A stretch of 22,487 nucleotides of DNA, taken from positions 1-22,487 of the IMG/VR virus record IMGVR_UViG_3300033388_001381; one strand, 5' to 3'. The notes beneath the pieces are model-generated. The model saw only the letters and a list, made by a program, of their open reading frames with translations, ran no database searches and was not told the origin of the DNA. This DNA comes from a virus. The position numbers and the translations under genes are program-made. Positions within the stretch are counted from its first letter, which is position 1. Each line of letters opens with the position of its first letter. This document shows, piece by piece, positions 1 through 7,494 of this stretch.

Positions 1-1189
1 CGGCACGATCCTTATCAATGACCGCCTGCTCTTTAACCTGCTGGGCGGCCTGAATTTTTTCCTGCCCGATGTCTTCCTCTAGCGCCTTAATCATGCGCTG
101 ACCTTCTTCATGTTTGGCGAACGCTGAATCAACCTCCTCCATAAATTTGGAGGTGTCTTCCATGATCTCTTCTGACCGGGCCTCAAGTTCCAGCTCGGTG
201 GCCCCATCTTCCTCTGCCTGACGATACTCCTCAGCCTTGGCTTCGAGGTCTGCCTTGCGCTGCTTCAGTTTCTCATCACCATCGATGGTCTTGTTGACGT
301 CACCCTTGCTGCGATCACGAACGCCAGCCAGCGTGGCCACAGCAACATCGCCCGGGGTCTGAACAAGCTCGCCGGCCATCTCAGCTAAGATCTCTCCGAC
401 CTTCATCTCCTCGCCTGTGGCAGCCTGTGCGGCCGCCTCACCGGCACCGCCAGCGACAGCCTGCAGTGGCATCTGGGCCGACACGTTGACCAGCTCTTTG
501 GCGATCCCCTTCTTCATCATCTTTGGGGCCAAGGTTTTGGTAGCCAGACCACCAGACAGGGCGTCCATGTAGCCGATGATCAGGGCGCGGGTGTTGGCAT
601 TCTGTTTCATCTCCTGAAAGAATTCAGGCTCACTGATCGCCTTCATCACGGCGGCTTCGCTATTAGTATCAACGCCTTGCGACTGCAGCTTCTCGATCAT
701 AGCTCCATTGAGAGACGCGGCACGCTCCACGGTGAAGGAGCCGGAACCCATGCCGGCAGCAAACCCGACCGGGCCAAATACGGCGGCACCGACAACCCCT
801 TGGACTATTGGTAGCGCCATCATAGGTAAACTACGAACGCCTACCTCGGCAATGAATGAGATCGGATCAATGCTGGCAAGATGCATAGCTTCATCCCAGC
901 TCTCGGCCTTCATGACGGCCTCAGATACTGGCGCACGCGGGATCTCTCCAGCCTCCTTGGTCAGGCGGCGCATGCGTTGGAAACTTTGGGATTTGCGTTT
1001 TTCTAGGAACGCTTTCTCTTTAGGGATGTCGGCCTTATTGTCGGCCATCCATTGTTGAAATCGTTCAGGGGAGTCAGTATAAAGCTGCTCAGCAAAGGAG
1101 CCTTCAGGTAACCCTCTACCGGCTTCAAAGTCGGCGACGATCTTCTCTTTCTCATCGAGCTTTTCGATATCATCCTGCAGCCCAACCAT
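1..1189 (-). CDS. Large internal virion (ejection) protein, main part, truncated by window edge
   Basis: An uninterrupted reading frame of about 396 codons runs from an ATG at 1189 off the left edge; I checked every codon and found no stop. The frame stays open upstream to about 1280. Early residues include YTDSPERFQQWMADN and KAFLEKRKSQSFQRM. Around residues 117-150 there is a hydrophobic Gly/Ala-rich stretch (LPMMALPIVQGVVGAAVFG), suitable for membrane insertion. The last roughly 100 residues are charged and look like coiled coil. Large proteins of this type follow the nozzle gene in many podoviruses and are ejected into the host envelope, sometimes carrying a lytic transglycosylase domain; none is visible here. 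The apparent N-terminus is in another frame (1170-1316), so this gene looks frameshifted or rearranged. The ejection role is inferred from order and composition. Confidence 0.75.
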   Translation of the reverse strand, partial: MVGLQDDIEKLDEKEKIVADFEAGRGLPEGSFAEQLYTDSPERFQQWMADNKADIPKEKAFLEKRKSQSFQRMRRLTKEAGEIPRAPVSEAVMKAESWDEAMHLASIDPISFIAEVGVRSLPMMALPIVQGVVGAAVFGPVGFAAGMGSGSFTVERAASLNGAMIEKLQSQGVDTNSEAAVMKAISEPEFFQEMKQNANTRALIIGYMDALSGGLATKTLAPKMMKKGIAKELVNVSAQMPLQAVAGGAGEAAAQAATGEEMKVGEILAEMAGELVQTPGDVAVATLAGVRDRSKGDVNKTIDGDEKLKQRKADLEAKAEEYRQAEEDGATELELEARSEEIMEDTSKFMEEVDSAFAKHEEGQRMIKALEEDIGQEKIQAAQQVKEQAVIDKDRA

Positions 1190-1316
1190 GGCGCTGGCGC
1201 TTGCTGAGTGGGACAACGGCCTGATTGAAGTAGTTGTCTCGAAAGATTTCCTTGCCTGTGTCGTCAAGACTCTGGAACTCTTCGGACTGAATTAAATCAC
1301 CCCATTTTGGAGCCAT
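1170..1316 (-). pseudogene. N-terminal fragment of the large internal virion protein (out of frame)
   Basis: An ATG at 1316, 13 bases after the stop of the upstream gene, opens a 48-residue frame beginning MAPKWGDLIQSEEFQSL and including FRDNYFNQAVVPL, then ends at a TGA at 1172-1170. The style, a short start followed by 'xxPxFQxLxxxxxxxxRxxYFxxVVxP', is what I expect at the N-terminus of large podovirus internal proteins. The long downstream frame (1-1189) lies in the +1 frame and overlaps this one. The +1 frame is closed by a TAA close to this gene's start, so any switch must lie between there and the TGA. Possible causes are an indel, an out-of-frame deletion of an intervening segment, a sequencing error, or a genuinely separate short gene. 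Confidence 0.6.
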
Positions 1317-1329
1317 AACTGGTACCTAT

Positions 1330-2184
1330 CTAATCGAAGTCGTAGGGGTCTTCAACATCGCCTTCACGCTGTAGCGCCATGGCGGAGTTCTTTGCTTTGC
1401 CTGCTATCTGATCTTCGGTCGGCATGTAGTCAGCCGCACCGCCAGCAGCTGCGGGGGTTGCACTCCCGTTAGGCCCAGACATTGCTCCGCCTGCATGACC
1501 GAACTCGCTCTCCATCCAGCCCATAATCTCCATGACCTGCTCTTTAACCTCAGCCGATTCGATGCCCGGGTTGCCTCTCTGAATCCCAGACGCCAGACTT
1601 TGAGCAATCTTCAGCCTGCTCTCCGGGCTACGTCGTGCTTCACGCCACGCCTCTTCAGGGGTATACGCCTCGCCAGTTGTGGGGTTCTTTAAGTTATTTA
1701 TAATATGGTTATATAGTTTTACATCGGCAGGATCTCCCCGGCCGCCAGCTGTCTTCATGGACTGTAACTCCATGGCACGCTTATGTTTTCCCTCTGGGGT
1801 TTCTAAATCACTGGGCTTAATGCCTGCGGTCAGCATCATGAAACGAGAGTCCATCACCACATCTTCCCCGGTGTTACCATCCTGCCATGAGAATATGGTG
1901 TTGCCCTCGTCATCCTTCTGGGCCTGAATAGAATCAGGAGCAATTTTTTTATTGCCTGACTTATTAAAGCTCTCGATGGCCCCGCTAAAATCACCAACCA
2001 GCATCCGGGTGGCGGCATCTTTGAAGTTCTCACGCTTCATTTCGGACTTGAATTTATCCATCCGAAGTTTGCGTTCCTCGCCAGAGGCCTGAGCCTCAGC
2101 CTGACCAGCGTCTCGACGCTCCTCAACATTTTCCTGTTTAAGGTAGCCCTGAGTTGCCATTCCTGCTGCCATTCCTAAGCTCAT
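1330..2184 (-). CDS. Putative internal virion / DNA-ejection protein
   Basis: 284 residues starting MSLGMAAGMATQGYLKQ, preceded by a good ribosome-binding site (TAGGAGACGATC before ATG). Residues 15-60 are highly charged and probably helical. The middle has no motif I recognise, and the C-terminal 60 residues contain a Gly/Ala/Pro-rich linker and an acidic end (DVEDPYDFD). No signal peptide or clear transmembrane helix is seen. It lies 9 bases after another probable internal protein and just before the large one, the position of the ejection proteins in P22-like and T7-like podoviruses. The role is inferred from position and composition; I do not recognise a named family. Confidence 0.7.
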   Translation of the reverse strand: MSLGMAAGMATQGYLKQENVEERRDAGQAEAQASGEERKLRMDKFKSEMKRENFKDAATRMLVGDFSGAIESFNKSGNKKIAPDSIQAQKDDEGNTIFSWQDGNTGEDVVMDSRFMMLTAGIKPSDLETPEGKHKRAMELQSMKTAGGRGDPADVKLYNHIINNLKNPTTGEAYTPEEAWREARRSPESRLKIAQSLASGIQRGNPGIESAEVKEQVMEIMGWMESEFGHAGGAMSGPNGSATPAAAGGAADYMPTEDQIAGKAKNSAMALQREGDVEDPYDFD

Positions 2185-2193
2185 GATCGTCTC

Positions 2194-2934
2194 CTAATCG
2201 TAGTCAGTGGTGGTGTCGCCATACCCGGCCCCGCCGTAGACGTTGCTTTGAGGTACAGCATAATCAACCCCGGATGTTGGCCCGGACATTCCACCTACCC
2301 CGGTATCTGGTTGTGAGTTGTAGTCATTGATCGACTTGGCGGCCCACTGCCCTGCGGCACCGAAGCCAGCTGCGGCGCCCTCCCCATACTGGGCTGCGCT
2401 TTGTTGATGCATCATGGCCCCAGACTGTAAGGCTCCCATAACCGCCCCAGACTGCCCGGGGATCTCTTTCCCTGTACTGAGCGTCGCCAGCTTGCGTGCA
2501 AACTGCTTGTCATCTTCAGCCTCAGACTTGCGTCTGGCCCCGGTACGCGCACCAATTTCTGATAACGCACGCTCACGGCCTACCTCGTCGACGTCTTCCT
2601 GAAACCGTTCCTGCGATGGATCTATGCCGAGACGACCCAGTGACCGGGTTCGCATTCCCTCACGCTTACCATAAGCCATAGCCACATCGGTAGATGCCTC
2701 ACCCATGAACTGCTGAAGTTTTTCTCCCGGGACATAAGACCCCACCTCTTCGATAAGGCTGGCCTCGATGCCACCGTACATTTCTTTATAATCCGCATAC
2801 TGACTTTTGGCAAAATCAAGCTGCTCTTTCATGAGCGCACGAGATTTTTTACCCTCGCTTCTCGCATCATTACTACCCATCATCCCGCCAATAAGGCTAA
2901 CACCTCCAGCGACCGCTCCAGCTACCCAAGCCAT
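2194..2934 (-). CDS. Putative internal virion protein with N-terminal glycine-rich hydrophobic segment
   Basis: 246 residues. The start is well supported: GGAGGTAACTAATC precedes the ATG, which is 2 bases beyond the upstream stop. Residues 1-20 (MAWVAGAVAGGVSLIGGMMG) form a Gly/Ala-rich hydrophobic segment typical of short podovirus internal proteins that may enter the inner membrane during DNA ejection. Residues 25-160 are charged and helical (KKSRALMKEQLDFAKSQY, DEVGRERALSEIGARTG). The C-terminal 80 residues are Gly/Ala/Gln-rich and end in TTTDYD. The region resembles P22 gp7 and T7 gp14 in position, size and amphipathic composition rather than in a diagnostic motif. Confidence 0.72.
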   Translation of the reverse strand: MAWVAGAVAGGVSLIGGMMGSNDARSEGKKSRALMKEQLDFAKSQYADYKEMYGGIEASLIEEVGSYVPGEKLQQFMGEASTDVAMAYGKREGMRTRSLGRLGIDPSQERFQEDVDEVGRERALSEIGARTGARRKSEAEDDKQFARKLATLSTGKEIPGQSGAVMGALQSGAMMHQQSAAQYGEGAAAGFGAAGQWAAKSINDYNSQPDTGVGGMSGPTSGVDYAVPQSNVYGGAGYGDTTTDYD

Positions 2935-2936
2935 GA

Positions 2937-3410
2937 TTAGTTACCTCCAGCTGCCGTCAAGACCTTGCGAGTCTCTTCGATTATAAAGTGATTGTTCATT
3001 ATATCGCCCTTCGTTTTCAGATACGTGGCAGTGGGGAACTGGCTGTCTCTGCATTGTTGCCAGATTTCCTCTATCCTATCATCAATCTGATTATAGCCAA
3101 CATGCAGCCCATCTTCTTTAACTAGTTCTTCCTGCGCCGCAATAAGAAAATCAATATTAGAGTTTCCAAAAAGTCCACGTAGCGATCTCCTTACCTCGTC
3201 AATATCTCGATGAATGATGACCTTCTTTTCTTCGCCCTTTATGAACTCCTTTATCAACAGGTGTGCAGTTGTGCTGTCCCCTTCGTGGTCTGACTTCATG
3301 AAGTCAGCGTAGTCCGGGTAGTAATACAGCCCCTCATGAACACACCCTAAAAAATTTGCTAACCAGTACGTCCTGCTTCTCGGTAAAGCTAAAACAAAAA
3401 ACTTACTCAC
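2937..3410 (-). CDS. Sulfotransferase-like P-loop protein
   Basis: 157 residues. The N-terminus reads MSKFFVLALPRSRTYWLANF: a beta strand running into PRSRT-x-WL (Pro10 to Leu17), the pattern of the 5'-phosphosulfate-binding loop of PAPS-dependent sulfotransferases (PxxGTTWL and the PRSRTxWL variant). A second segment, VIIHRDIDEVRRSLRGLF (residues 64-81), has the Arg68 and Ser76 arrangement of the 3'-phosphate-binding motif. The protein is shorter than typical cellular sulfotransferases (roughly 250-300 residues), so it is minimal or specialised. Its start overlaps the upstream stop as ATGA, so it is translationally coupled inside the tail/ejection gene run. The substrate is unknown; a virion protein, a host envelope glycan or a small molecule are all possible. 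It could also be a P-loop kinase-like relative without sulfotransfer activity. Confidence 0.75.
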   Translation of the reverse strand: MSKFFVLALPRSRTYWLANFLGCVHEGLYYYPDYADFMKSDHEGDSTTAHLLIKEFIKGEEKKVIIHRDIDEVRRSLRGLFGNSNIDFLIAAQEELVKEDGLHVGYNQIDDRIEEIWQQCRDSQFPTATYLKTKGDIMNNHFIIEETRKVLTAAGGN

Positions 3411-3601
3411 CTCGGTACCTGATCGTCGGTGATAAGACCGAGATCAACAAGATCCTGAAAGGTTGGAACCGCATCAACTTTTCTCGCTGAAGTTTTTCGT
3501 ATACCTGTCATTATTTCTATCGTCTCTTTTATTGGCTCGATGTATTTTTTTAAAGGCTCATCGAACGGGATGTCTGGTATCGCTGGAGGATTAAGAGGCA
3601 T
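3407..3601 (-). CDS. Small tail-module protein, unknown function
   Basis: 64 residues starting MPLNPPAIPDIPFDEPLKKY: a proline-rich head, an amphipathic helix (KKYIEPIKETIEIMTGIR) and a short tail (TFQDLVDLGLITDDQVPR). Small proteins with a 'PPxPD...I.E.LE...G.R....TF.DL..LG' layout occur next to nozzle-type genes in podoviruses. It overlaps the preceding nozzle-like gene by 11 bases and the following sulfotransferase-like gene by 4 (ATGA), so it is a real, coupled member of the operon. A role as a small virion or assembly component is likely but not shown by the sequence. Confidence 0.7.
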   Translation of the reverse strand: MPLNPPAIPDIPFDEPLKKYIEPIKETIEIMTGIRKTSARKVDAVPTFQDLVDLGLITDDQVPR

Positions 3602-5399
3602 ATGCTTTCAACTCCCGAATAGATGTGGCCAACACAACGTCACGCACAGGGAACTGTCCAGAGATCTCAATTTCATATTCATTATATCTCTGCATGATAG
3701 GCACACGGAATGGAGCAACGCTGGTGACAGTTTGCTCAACAAGTAATACCCCATCACCAAAAATCTTTAAAACGTAAGATGAGGTGGTTGGCACAACCGG
3801 CAACAACCACAAACACGATCCATCTATTTCGTATTCATTTATCATGTTCCCGTTGATTGATGAACAGATGTCACCAGACGCAATCAGTGCGGCATTAAGT
3901 ATTTCGAGAGCATCTCTCTCGACTTGTATTTCATCAATTTCTTCCTGAGTTAGCTTCGCCTCATAATCCGCGTTCATCTTGCATGACGTCATCGCAATAA
4001 GTTGCGGCATTAAAAATGATTTAGATCTCCATGTATAAACAAGTCGTCCACCGCCAGCGTTAAATTCTTTTATGCTGGTAGTTAATGCCATCTCGTCATA
4101 GATCGCCATATACAGTCTGTCACCTTCATCATCCTGCCACACTGCGTCGGCATCAATATCAAGAAACGACGGGCCTGTCTGAGCATCAAGCAACATAGCC
4201 TGCTTACGTGAAGTGAAGAAGATAACGTACCTGCCGTCATATTTTTCTGCATGACTTGCTGAAGGAATGAGAGCCTGCCACTCTTCTCTTGTGTAGTAAT
4301 CTTTTGTTAATAGATCGGTGCCATTTTCTCCAACATAAAAAATACCGTCCGGGCATGCATAAGCAACACCTCTCGCAAGGTTAACTATGCTTCGTTTAGA
4401 GACACACGCCTGCCTGACCGGAAGCTTGGCCATCGACATAGACTCTGGTGTGATTCCAGTGATTGAGTATGGGTTAGATTTTGTGGTAACTACCAACGTG
4501 CTACCAAAAGATCCGAGGCCCACGACATCAACTGGTACGGTAAAGGAGTATTTTTCTGGCCACGCATATGGAACATATGGCTCACAGAAATAAATTTTGT
4601 TGTCGACAAACCCGGCGAATATTCCATTGGCCATCTCAGTCAAACCAATCAGGCCAGTTGGCGGATAGTCCCAGTCTTCAGTTGGAAGAACTTCTCCCAA
4701 CGCATCAGTAAGAATTGAATCGTTGTATTGAGGGGAACTTACATTGATTGTTACTTCAGCAACAAACAAATAATCAGCGCCAACAGTTCCAGAAGCTACC
4801 CTATAAATTCTCCACTTGGTTATGGGAACGATGTCACCACCGGGGGCTGCATCAAGACTGGTTAAGTCGATGCTCTCAACATCAAAATCACACGCAACAA
4901 TATTTGATACAGGACTCGGGGCGCTCTCTTCCCCCCAGTCATTTACAAACGTATAAACGTATGCAGTATCAACCGGGGTTACCGGTGATCCAGAAACAAG
5001 TGTTGCTGTTGGTGCGCCCGTCGGGGCAGGAACGCCTAGTATATAAGAGTCTTCCGGGTACTCATCATTCCCGCCTATATCTACCAGAACATTATTTGTT
5101 ACGCGAGGGACGTCGGTGCCGGTGTAATAGTGACGATCGGTTGTATCGTCGGCGAGCTGACTCTTTACAATATCAACATCGACATTCCATTGGAGCCACT
5201 CCCCAGTAGGCATTTTATAAATTGTTTTTATTTCACCAGCTAACGAAATCTCTGCTGTGTCACTGTTAGCTCTCCATGCACGCAACGCGCCACCATCAAG
5301 CCTGCTGTTTAAAGCAACCTGTGATTGATGAGACTTAAGGAATACCGAATCTAACTTCGGTGCAATCCCCGCAAACCCATGAAGTCTTATAATTGACAT
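3591..5399 (-). CDS. Tail nozzle / tail-tube hub-like virion protein
   Basis: 602 residues starting MSIIRLHGFAGIAPKLDSVF. This 'I.l.GF.GiaPrld...L....AQ.A.N..L..G.L.a.R' opening is typical of a podovirus tail protein family placed where T7 gp12-type or P22 gp10-type nozzle proteins sit. Residues about 127-168 look like a fibronectin/Ig-type insert (YTFVNDWGEESAPSPVS). Repeated Tyr/Asp/Gly-rich strand motifs in residues 240-430 suggest a beta-propeller. About residues 480-503 form a charged helix (KLTQEEIDEIQVERDALEIL), followed by beta-rich C-terminal sequence. It lies after the fibre genes and before the internal proteins. The propeller and nozzle call is inference from sequence style and position; a fold prediction would settle it. 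Confidence 0.65.
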   Translation of the reverse strand: MSIIRLHGFAGIAPKLDSVFLKSHQSQVALNSRLDGGALRAWRANSDTAEISLAGEIKTIYKMPTGEWLQWNVDVDIVKSQLADDTTDRHYYTGTDVPRVTNNVLVDIGGNDEYPEDSYILGVPAPTGAPTATLVSGSPVTPVDTAYVYTFVNDWGEESAPSPVSNIVACDFDVESIDLTSLDAAPGGDIVPITKWRIYRVASGTVGADYLFVAEVTINVSSPQYNDSILTDALGEVLPTEDWDYPPTGLIGLTEMANGIFAGFVDNKIYFCEPYVPYAWPEKYSFTVPVDVVGLGSFGSTLVVTTKSNPYSITGITPESMSMAKLPVRQACVSKRSIVNLARGVAYACPDGIFYVGENGTDLLTKDYYTREEWQALIPSASHAEKYDGRYVIFFTSRKQAMLLDAQTGPSFLDIDADAVWQDDEGDRLYMAIYDEMALTTSIKEFNAGGGRLVYTWRSKSFLMPQLIAMTSCKMNADYEAKLTQEEIDEIQVERDALEILNAALIASGDICSSINGNMINEYEIDGSCLWLLPVVPTTSSYVLKIFGDGVLLVEQTVTSVAPFRVPIMQRYNEYEIEISGQFPVRDVVLATSIRELKAYAS

Positions 5400-5405
5400 A
5401 ATTAG

Positions 5406-5726
5406 TTACCAGTAAATCCAGACCATGCCGTCACCGCCAACACCTCCGGCAGAACTGCCGCCAGCACCACCACCACCACCACCAGCTATAGTGGCGGATC
5501 CACCCACTCCAACACCTGAGCCAAGACCCCCGCTACCGTATGGAGTAAAACTTTTCCCATCAAGACCTAACCCATCCCAGTCTGTTGACCCTGTTGTGCC
5601 GCCAGCCGCGCCGGTTGCTCCGGCTGCCCCGCCGGCCGCAATTTGTGGCCCAATGAGTGTCCAAGTCCCGGCCCCTGAGAATGTTCCATACCCGGTGCTG
5701 TTAATACCGTCAAGCTCGAAGACTAA
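5406..5726 (-). pseudogene. C-terminal glycine-rich part of the adhesin, in the +1 frame
   Basis: A 106-residue frame begins directly after a TGA (5729-5727) and ends with a TAA at 5408-5406. It reads VFELDGINSTGYGTFSGAG, then Gly/Ala-rich repeats including a run of six Gly from (GGT)6, and closes with GGDGMVWIYW. No convincing start codon or ribosome-binding site precedes it. It continues, in the +1 frame, the module interrupted at the end of 5710-6594: 'AHDLQTGDM' there and 'LDGINSTGYGTF' here are the expected halves of a common 'aHgL.tGD.i....l.G....G.yt' fibre module. I read it as the C-terminus of the same protein, separated by an indel or joined by +1 frameshifting. Confidence 0.7.
5466..5483 (-). 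repeat. Triplet repeat (GGT)6 encoding polyglycine
   Basis: Six exact ACC triplets on the plus strand equal (GGT)6 on the coding strand, giving six consecutive glycines near the C-terminus of the adhesin. A second, mixed GGC/GGA run encoding seven glycines lies around 5991-6011. Triplet slippage here would change glycine number without breaking the frame. Confidence 0.85.
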
Positions 5727-6594
5727 TCATGTCTCCGGTCTGAAGGTCGTGGGCCGTATCAGTTATCACGCAAGGGTTTGCGTTGGTGGCTGCATCAACG
5801 GTACCGCTTGCGGAGCTAGGCGTATCAATAAAAGTTGTGTCCCCACCAACGGCACCACTAAGCCCTCCAGCCCCTATTGTTATCGGGATAACCGCTCCCG
5901 GGATCACCGTGGTTGTTACTATCCCGGGGACTCCATGATAGCCGCCGCGCCCACCCTGACCACTCTCGTCGTCGTCTGCTCCACCAATTCCTCCGCCGCC
6001 GCCGCCTCCAGCCATAATTAAATTAACTGAAGTAACGCCAACCGGAACTGTAAAATTACCACTAGCGGTGAACAGTTCGCCAACACTATCAACACCAGCA
6101 AGAAGACCGGCGTCAGAAATTGTGCTGAGTAATTGAGATCCTGTGTGGTTGCCTCGTGCGCGATGGTAGGCGCTGTCGTTACCTTCAAGCTGTAAAGCGT
6201 TCGCCACAATAGCTTGCAGAATAGATGATCCATCAAGGGCCAGAAGTTGGTTGGCTGTAGCCACCACTGCGGCGTGAATACCGTCAACCATATCTGCGCT
6301 AACATTAGGAATAACAACGGTGTCACCTTGAGGGATGTTCTCAAGGATGGCCTTAGTGAGACGCATATCAATCGCGTCGCCAGCCAGCCATGACAATGCT
6401 GTTGTGCTTTCTTCGCCACGAGATACTGTTAATTGATCAGCCACCGCCTGCGCCGAACAATAAACAATTTCGATATTCCCAGCAGCATCAGTCAAGGTTA
6501 CTGCAAACCTTTGCCCTGCCGACGGTGATGGAAACTTTGCGCCATCAGAGGTTTGCAGGAAGATGGTCGTATCGGTGTTGTTGATGCCTGACAA
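5710..6594 (-). CDS. Glycine-rich tail fibre / adhesin, N-terminal and central part
   Basis: 294 residues up to a TGA at 5712-5710. Residues 1-85 form a module common in phage fibres (TDTTIFLQTS, FAVTLTDAAGNIEIVYCSA, LTVSRGEESTTALSWLAGD). A fibre-like GNHTGSQLLSTISDAGLL follows at about 147-164. Then comes a C-terminal adhesin-type domain opening with ELFTASGNFTVPVGVTSVNL and a seven-Gly run (AGGGGGGGIGG). Glycine-rich tips of this kind act as receptor-binding adhesins in several phages. The start is uncertain: the only candidate in frame is a TTG at 6594, lying 50 bases inside the upstream gene and without a visible Shine-Dalgarno sequence, so coupling or reinitiation is likely. The reading frame breaks inside a recognisable module, and 106 further residues lie in the +1 frame (5406-5726). 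Confidence 0.75.
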   Translation of the reverse strand: MSGINNTDTTIFLQTSDGAKFPSPSAGQRFAVTLTDAAGNIEIVYCSAQAVADQLTVSRGEESTTALSWLAGDAIDMRLTKAILENIPQGDTVVIPNVSADMVDGIHAAVVATANQLLALDGSSILQAIVANALQLEGNDSAYHRARGNHTGSQLLSTISDAGLLAGVDSVGELFTASGNFTVPVGVTSVNLIMAGGGGGGGIGGADDDESGQGGRGGYHGVPGIVTTTVIPGAVIPITIGAGGLSGAVGGDTTFIDTPSSASGTVDAATNANPCVITDTAHDLQTGDMISLRA

Positions 6595-6925
6595 TAACGT
6601 AGGGGTCGATCAACCCATAAGCCTTCATCAGAGAAAGCGGTGGGTATAGTTTACCCAGCACGTCTTTGATCTCAGTTATGTCTTCGCTTGGCAAATCAAC
6701 ATTACCATCAGCCTTTTCTTTCATTGCGTTATGGATGTCCTGAGACAAAAACCCTCGATGAATTTTCTTGTCAGCGGTCAGATTTACCTCGCTCTTAAAC
6801 TGAGCGTTCAAAGCTGTGATCATCATGTTACCCAACATCTGGAACCCTTTGCTCTCATCATCTTTGTCTTTCGGCATTGGTATATCATCATAATCATTTA
6901 TTGTAGCTTTAACATTTATTCTCAT
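6545..6925 (-). CDS. Conserved small phage structural-module protein
   Basis: 126 residues from ATG 6925. This start is fixed by GAGGAG at 6937-6932 with a 6-base spacer; an in-frame GTG further upstream (6961) overlaps the previous gene and has no such site. The protein begins MRINVKATINDYDDIPMP and contains ALNAQ...EVNLTADKKIHR...DIHNAMK...VDLPSEDITEIKDVLGKLYPPL. This layout (short beta start, 'D..ka.r..La.kI......vdLt.ediaLIk.ligk.y.PLv') matches a small protein family I recall from many phage structural regions, where function is unknown. The last roughly 16 residues overlap the next gene's frame, so the ordinary C-terminus of the family may end around LIDP. Confidence 0.65.
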   Translation of the reverse strand: MRINVKATINDYDDIPMPKDKDDESKGFQMLGNMMITALNAQFKSEVNLTADKKIHRGFLSQDIHNAMKEKADGNVDLPSEDITEIKDVLGKLYPPLSLMKAYGLIDPYVIVRHQQHRYDHLPANL

Positions 6926-6951
6926 ATCGATCTCCTCGGTTTGTTGATTAT

Positions 6952-7494
6952 TTATTCCCACACGTTTGGCAGCATTGCCACACGAAAAATTAACATATAC
7001 CTGTTCTTGCTTCCACTAACCTGAGTAACCTCATGCTGGTGTTTTGATGCTATATAGCAATGTAGTTCTTTCTCTTCCTGCGGACGCTCAACCAGTGGGT
7101 CACCAATGCGTAAAACTCCACCGTCATCCGCCGACTGAATTAATATATTGAATGTCACGGCATCCAAACTGCCCTGCGCTCTCGGGTCGGTGTGCAAATA
7201 AGTATCACCTCCCGGTCTGGTAACAACAGCAATCACACCGCCAACACTAACGTCCTGCTTCGGCCACCGGGCCACATCATACGCCTCAGTAATTCGCCTA
7301 AAGATCTTGCCAACCAAAGCTGGATACTCGAACTCCCTGCTATTGCGCGTAGTGCTTCTTAACTTGTACCCTCTTACCCCTCGGGACAGACCGTCCTTAA
7401 ATACAGACTTGTCATCCTGATACTCCAAAAACCATACTGCCAACTCTTCTCTCTCTAACTCGGTGATAAAATTCTTACAACGCTCAAATCTCAC
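6952..7494 (-). CDS. 2-oxoglutarate/Fe(II)-dependent dioxygenase
   Basis: 180 residues. The double-stranded beta-helix core is visible: H101-T-D103 within GGDTYLHTDPRAQG supplies the first two iron ligands, H154 within SKHQHEVTQVSG the distal one, and R165 (SGSKNRYMLIFRV) the 2-oxoglutarate-binding arginine, 11 residues after the distal His. This is the prolyl-4-hydroxylase-type HxD...H...R pattern, and the length suits a minimal single-domain enzyme. It oxidises a substrate using O2 and 2-oxoglutarate; the substrate cannot be read from the sequence. The start overlaps the upstream cupin-like gene by 4 bases (ATGA), so the two are co-translated. Phage homologues occur in fibre regions, which suggests modification of a virion protein, but DNA or small-molecule substrates remain possible. 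Confidence 0.85.
   Translation of the reverse strand: MRFERCKNFITELEREELAVWFLEYQDDKSVFKDGLSRGVRGYKLRSTTRNSREFEYPALVGKIFRRITEAYDVARWPKQDVSVGGVIAVVTRPGGDTYLHTDPRAQGSLDAVTFNILIQSADDGGVLRIGDPLVERPQEEKELHCYIASKHQHEVTQVSGSKNRYMLIFRVAMLPNVWE

Noticed and set aside
5710-5726. prfB-like autoregulated frameshift as an established call for the adhesin
   Set aside because: Only the TGAC stop context matches; there is no upstream Shine-Dalgarno-like stimulator at the right spacing and the GCT codon would re-pair poorly after +1 slip. Kept as one hypothesis only.
5425-6021. Plus-strand proline-rich open frame (PPPPP-type protein)
   Set aside because: It is the antisense of the minus-strand glycine-rich adhesin; GGT/GGC codons read as proline on the other strand. 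No ribosome-binding site, and opposite to all neighbours.
6018-6419. Minus-strand 133-residue open frame
   Set aside because: Alternate-frame shadow inside the adhesin gene; the adhesin frame shows known fibre modules across the same bases.
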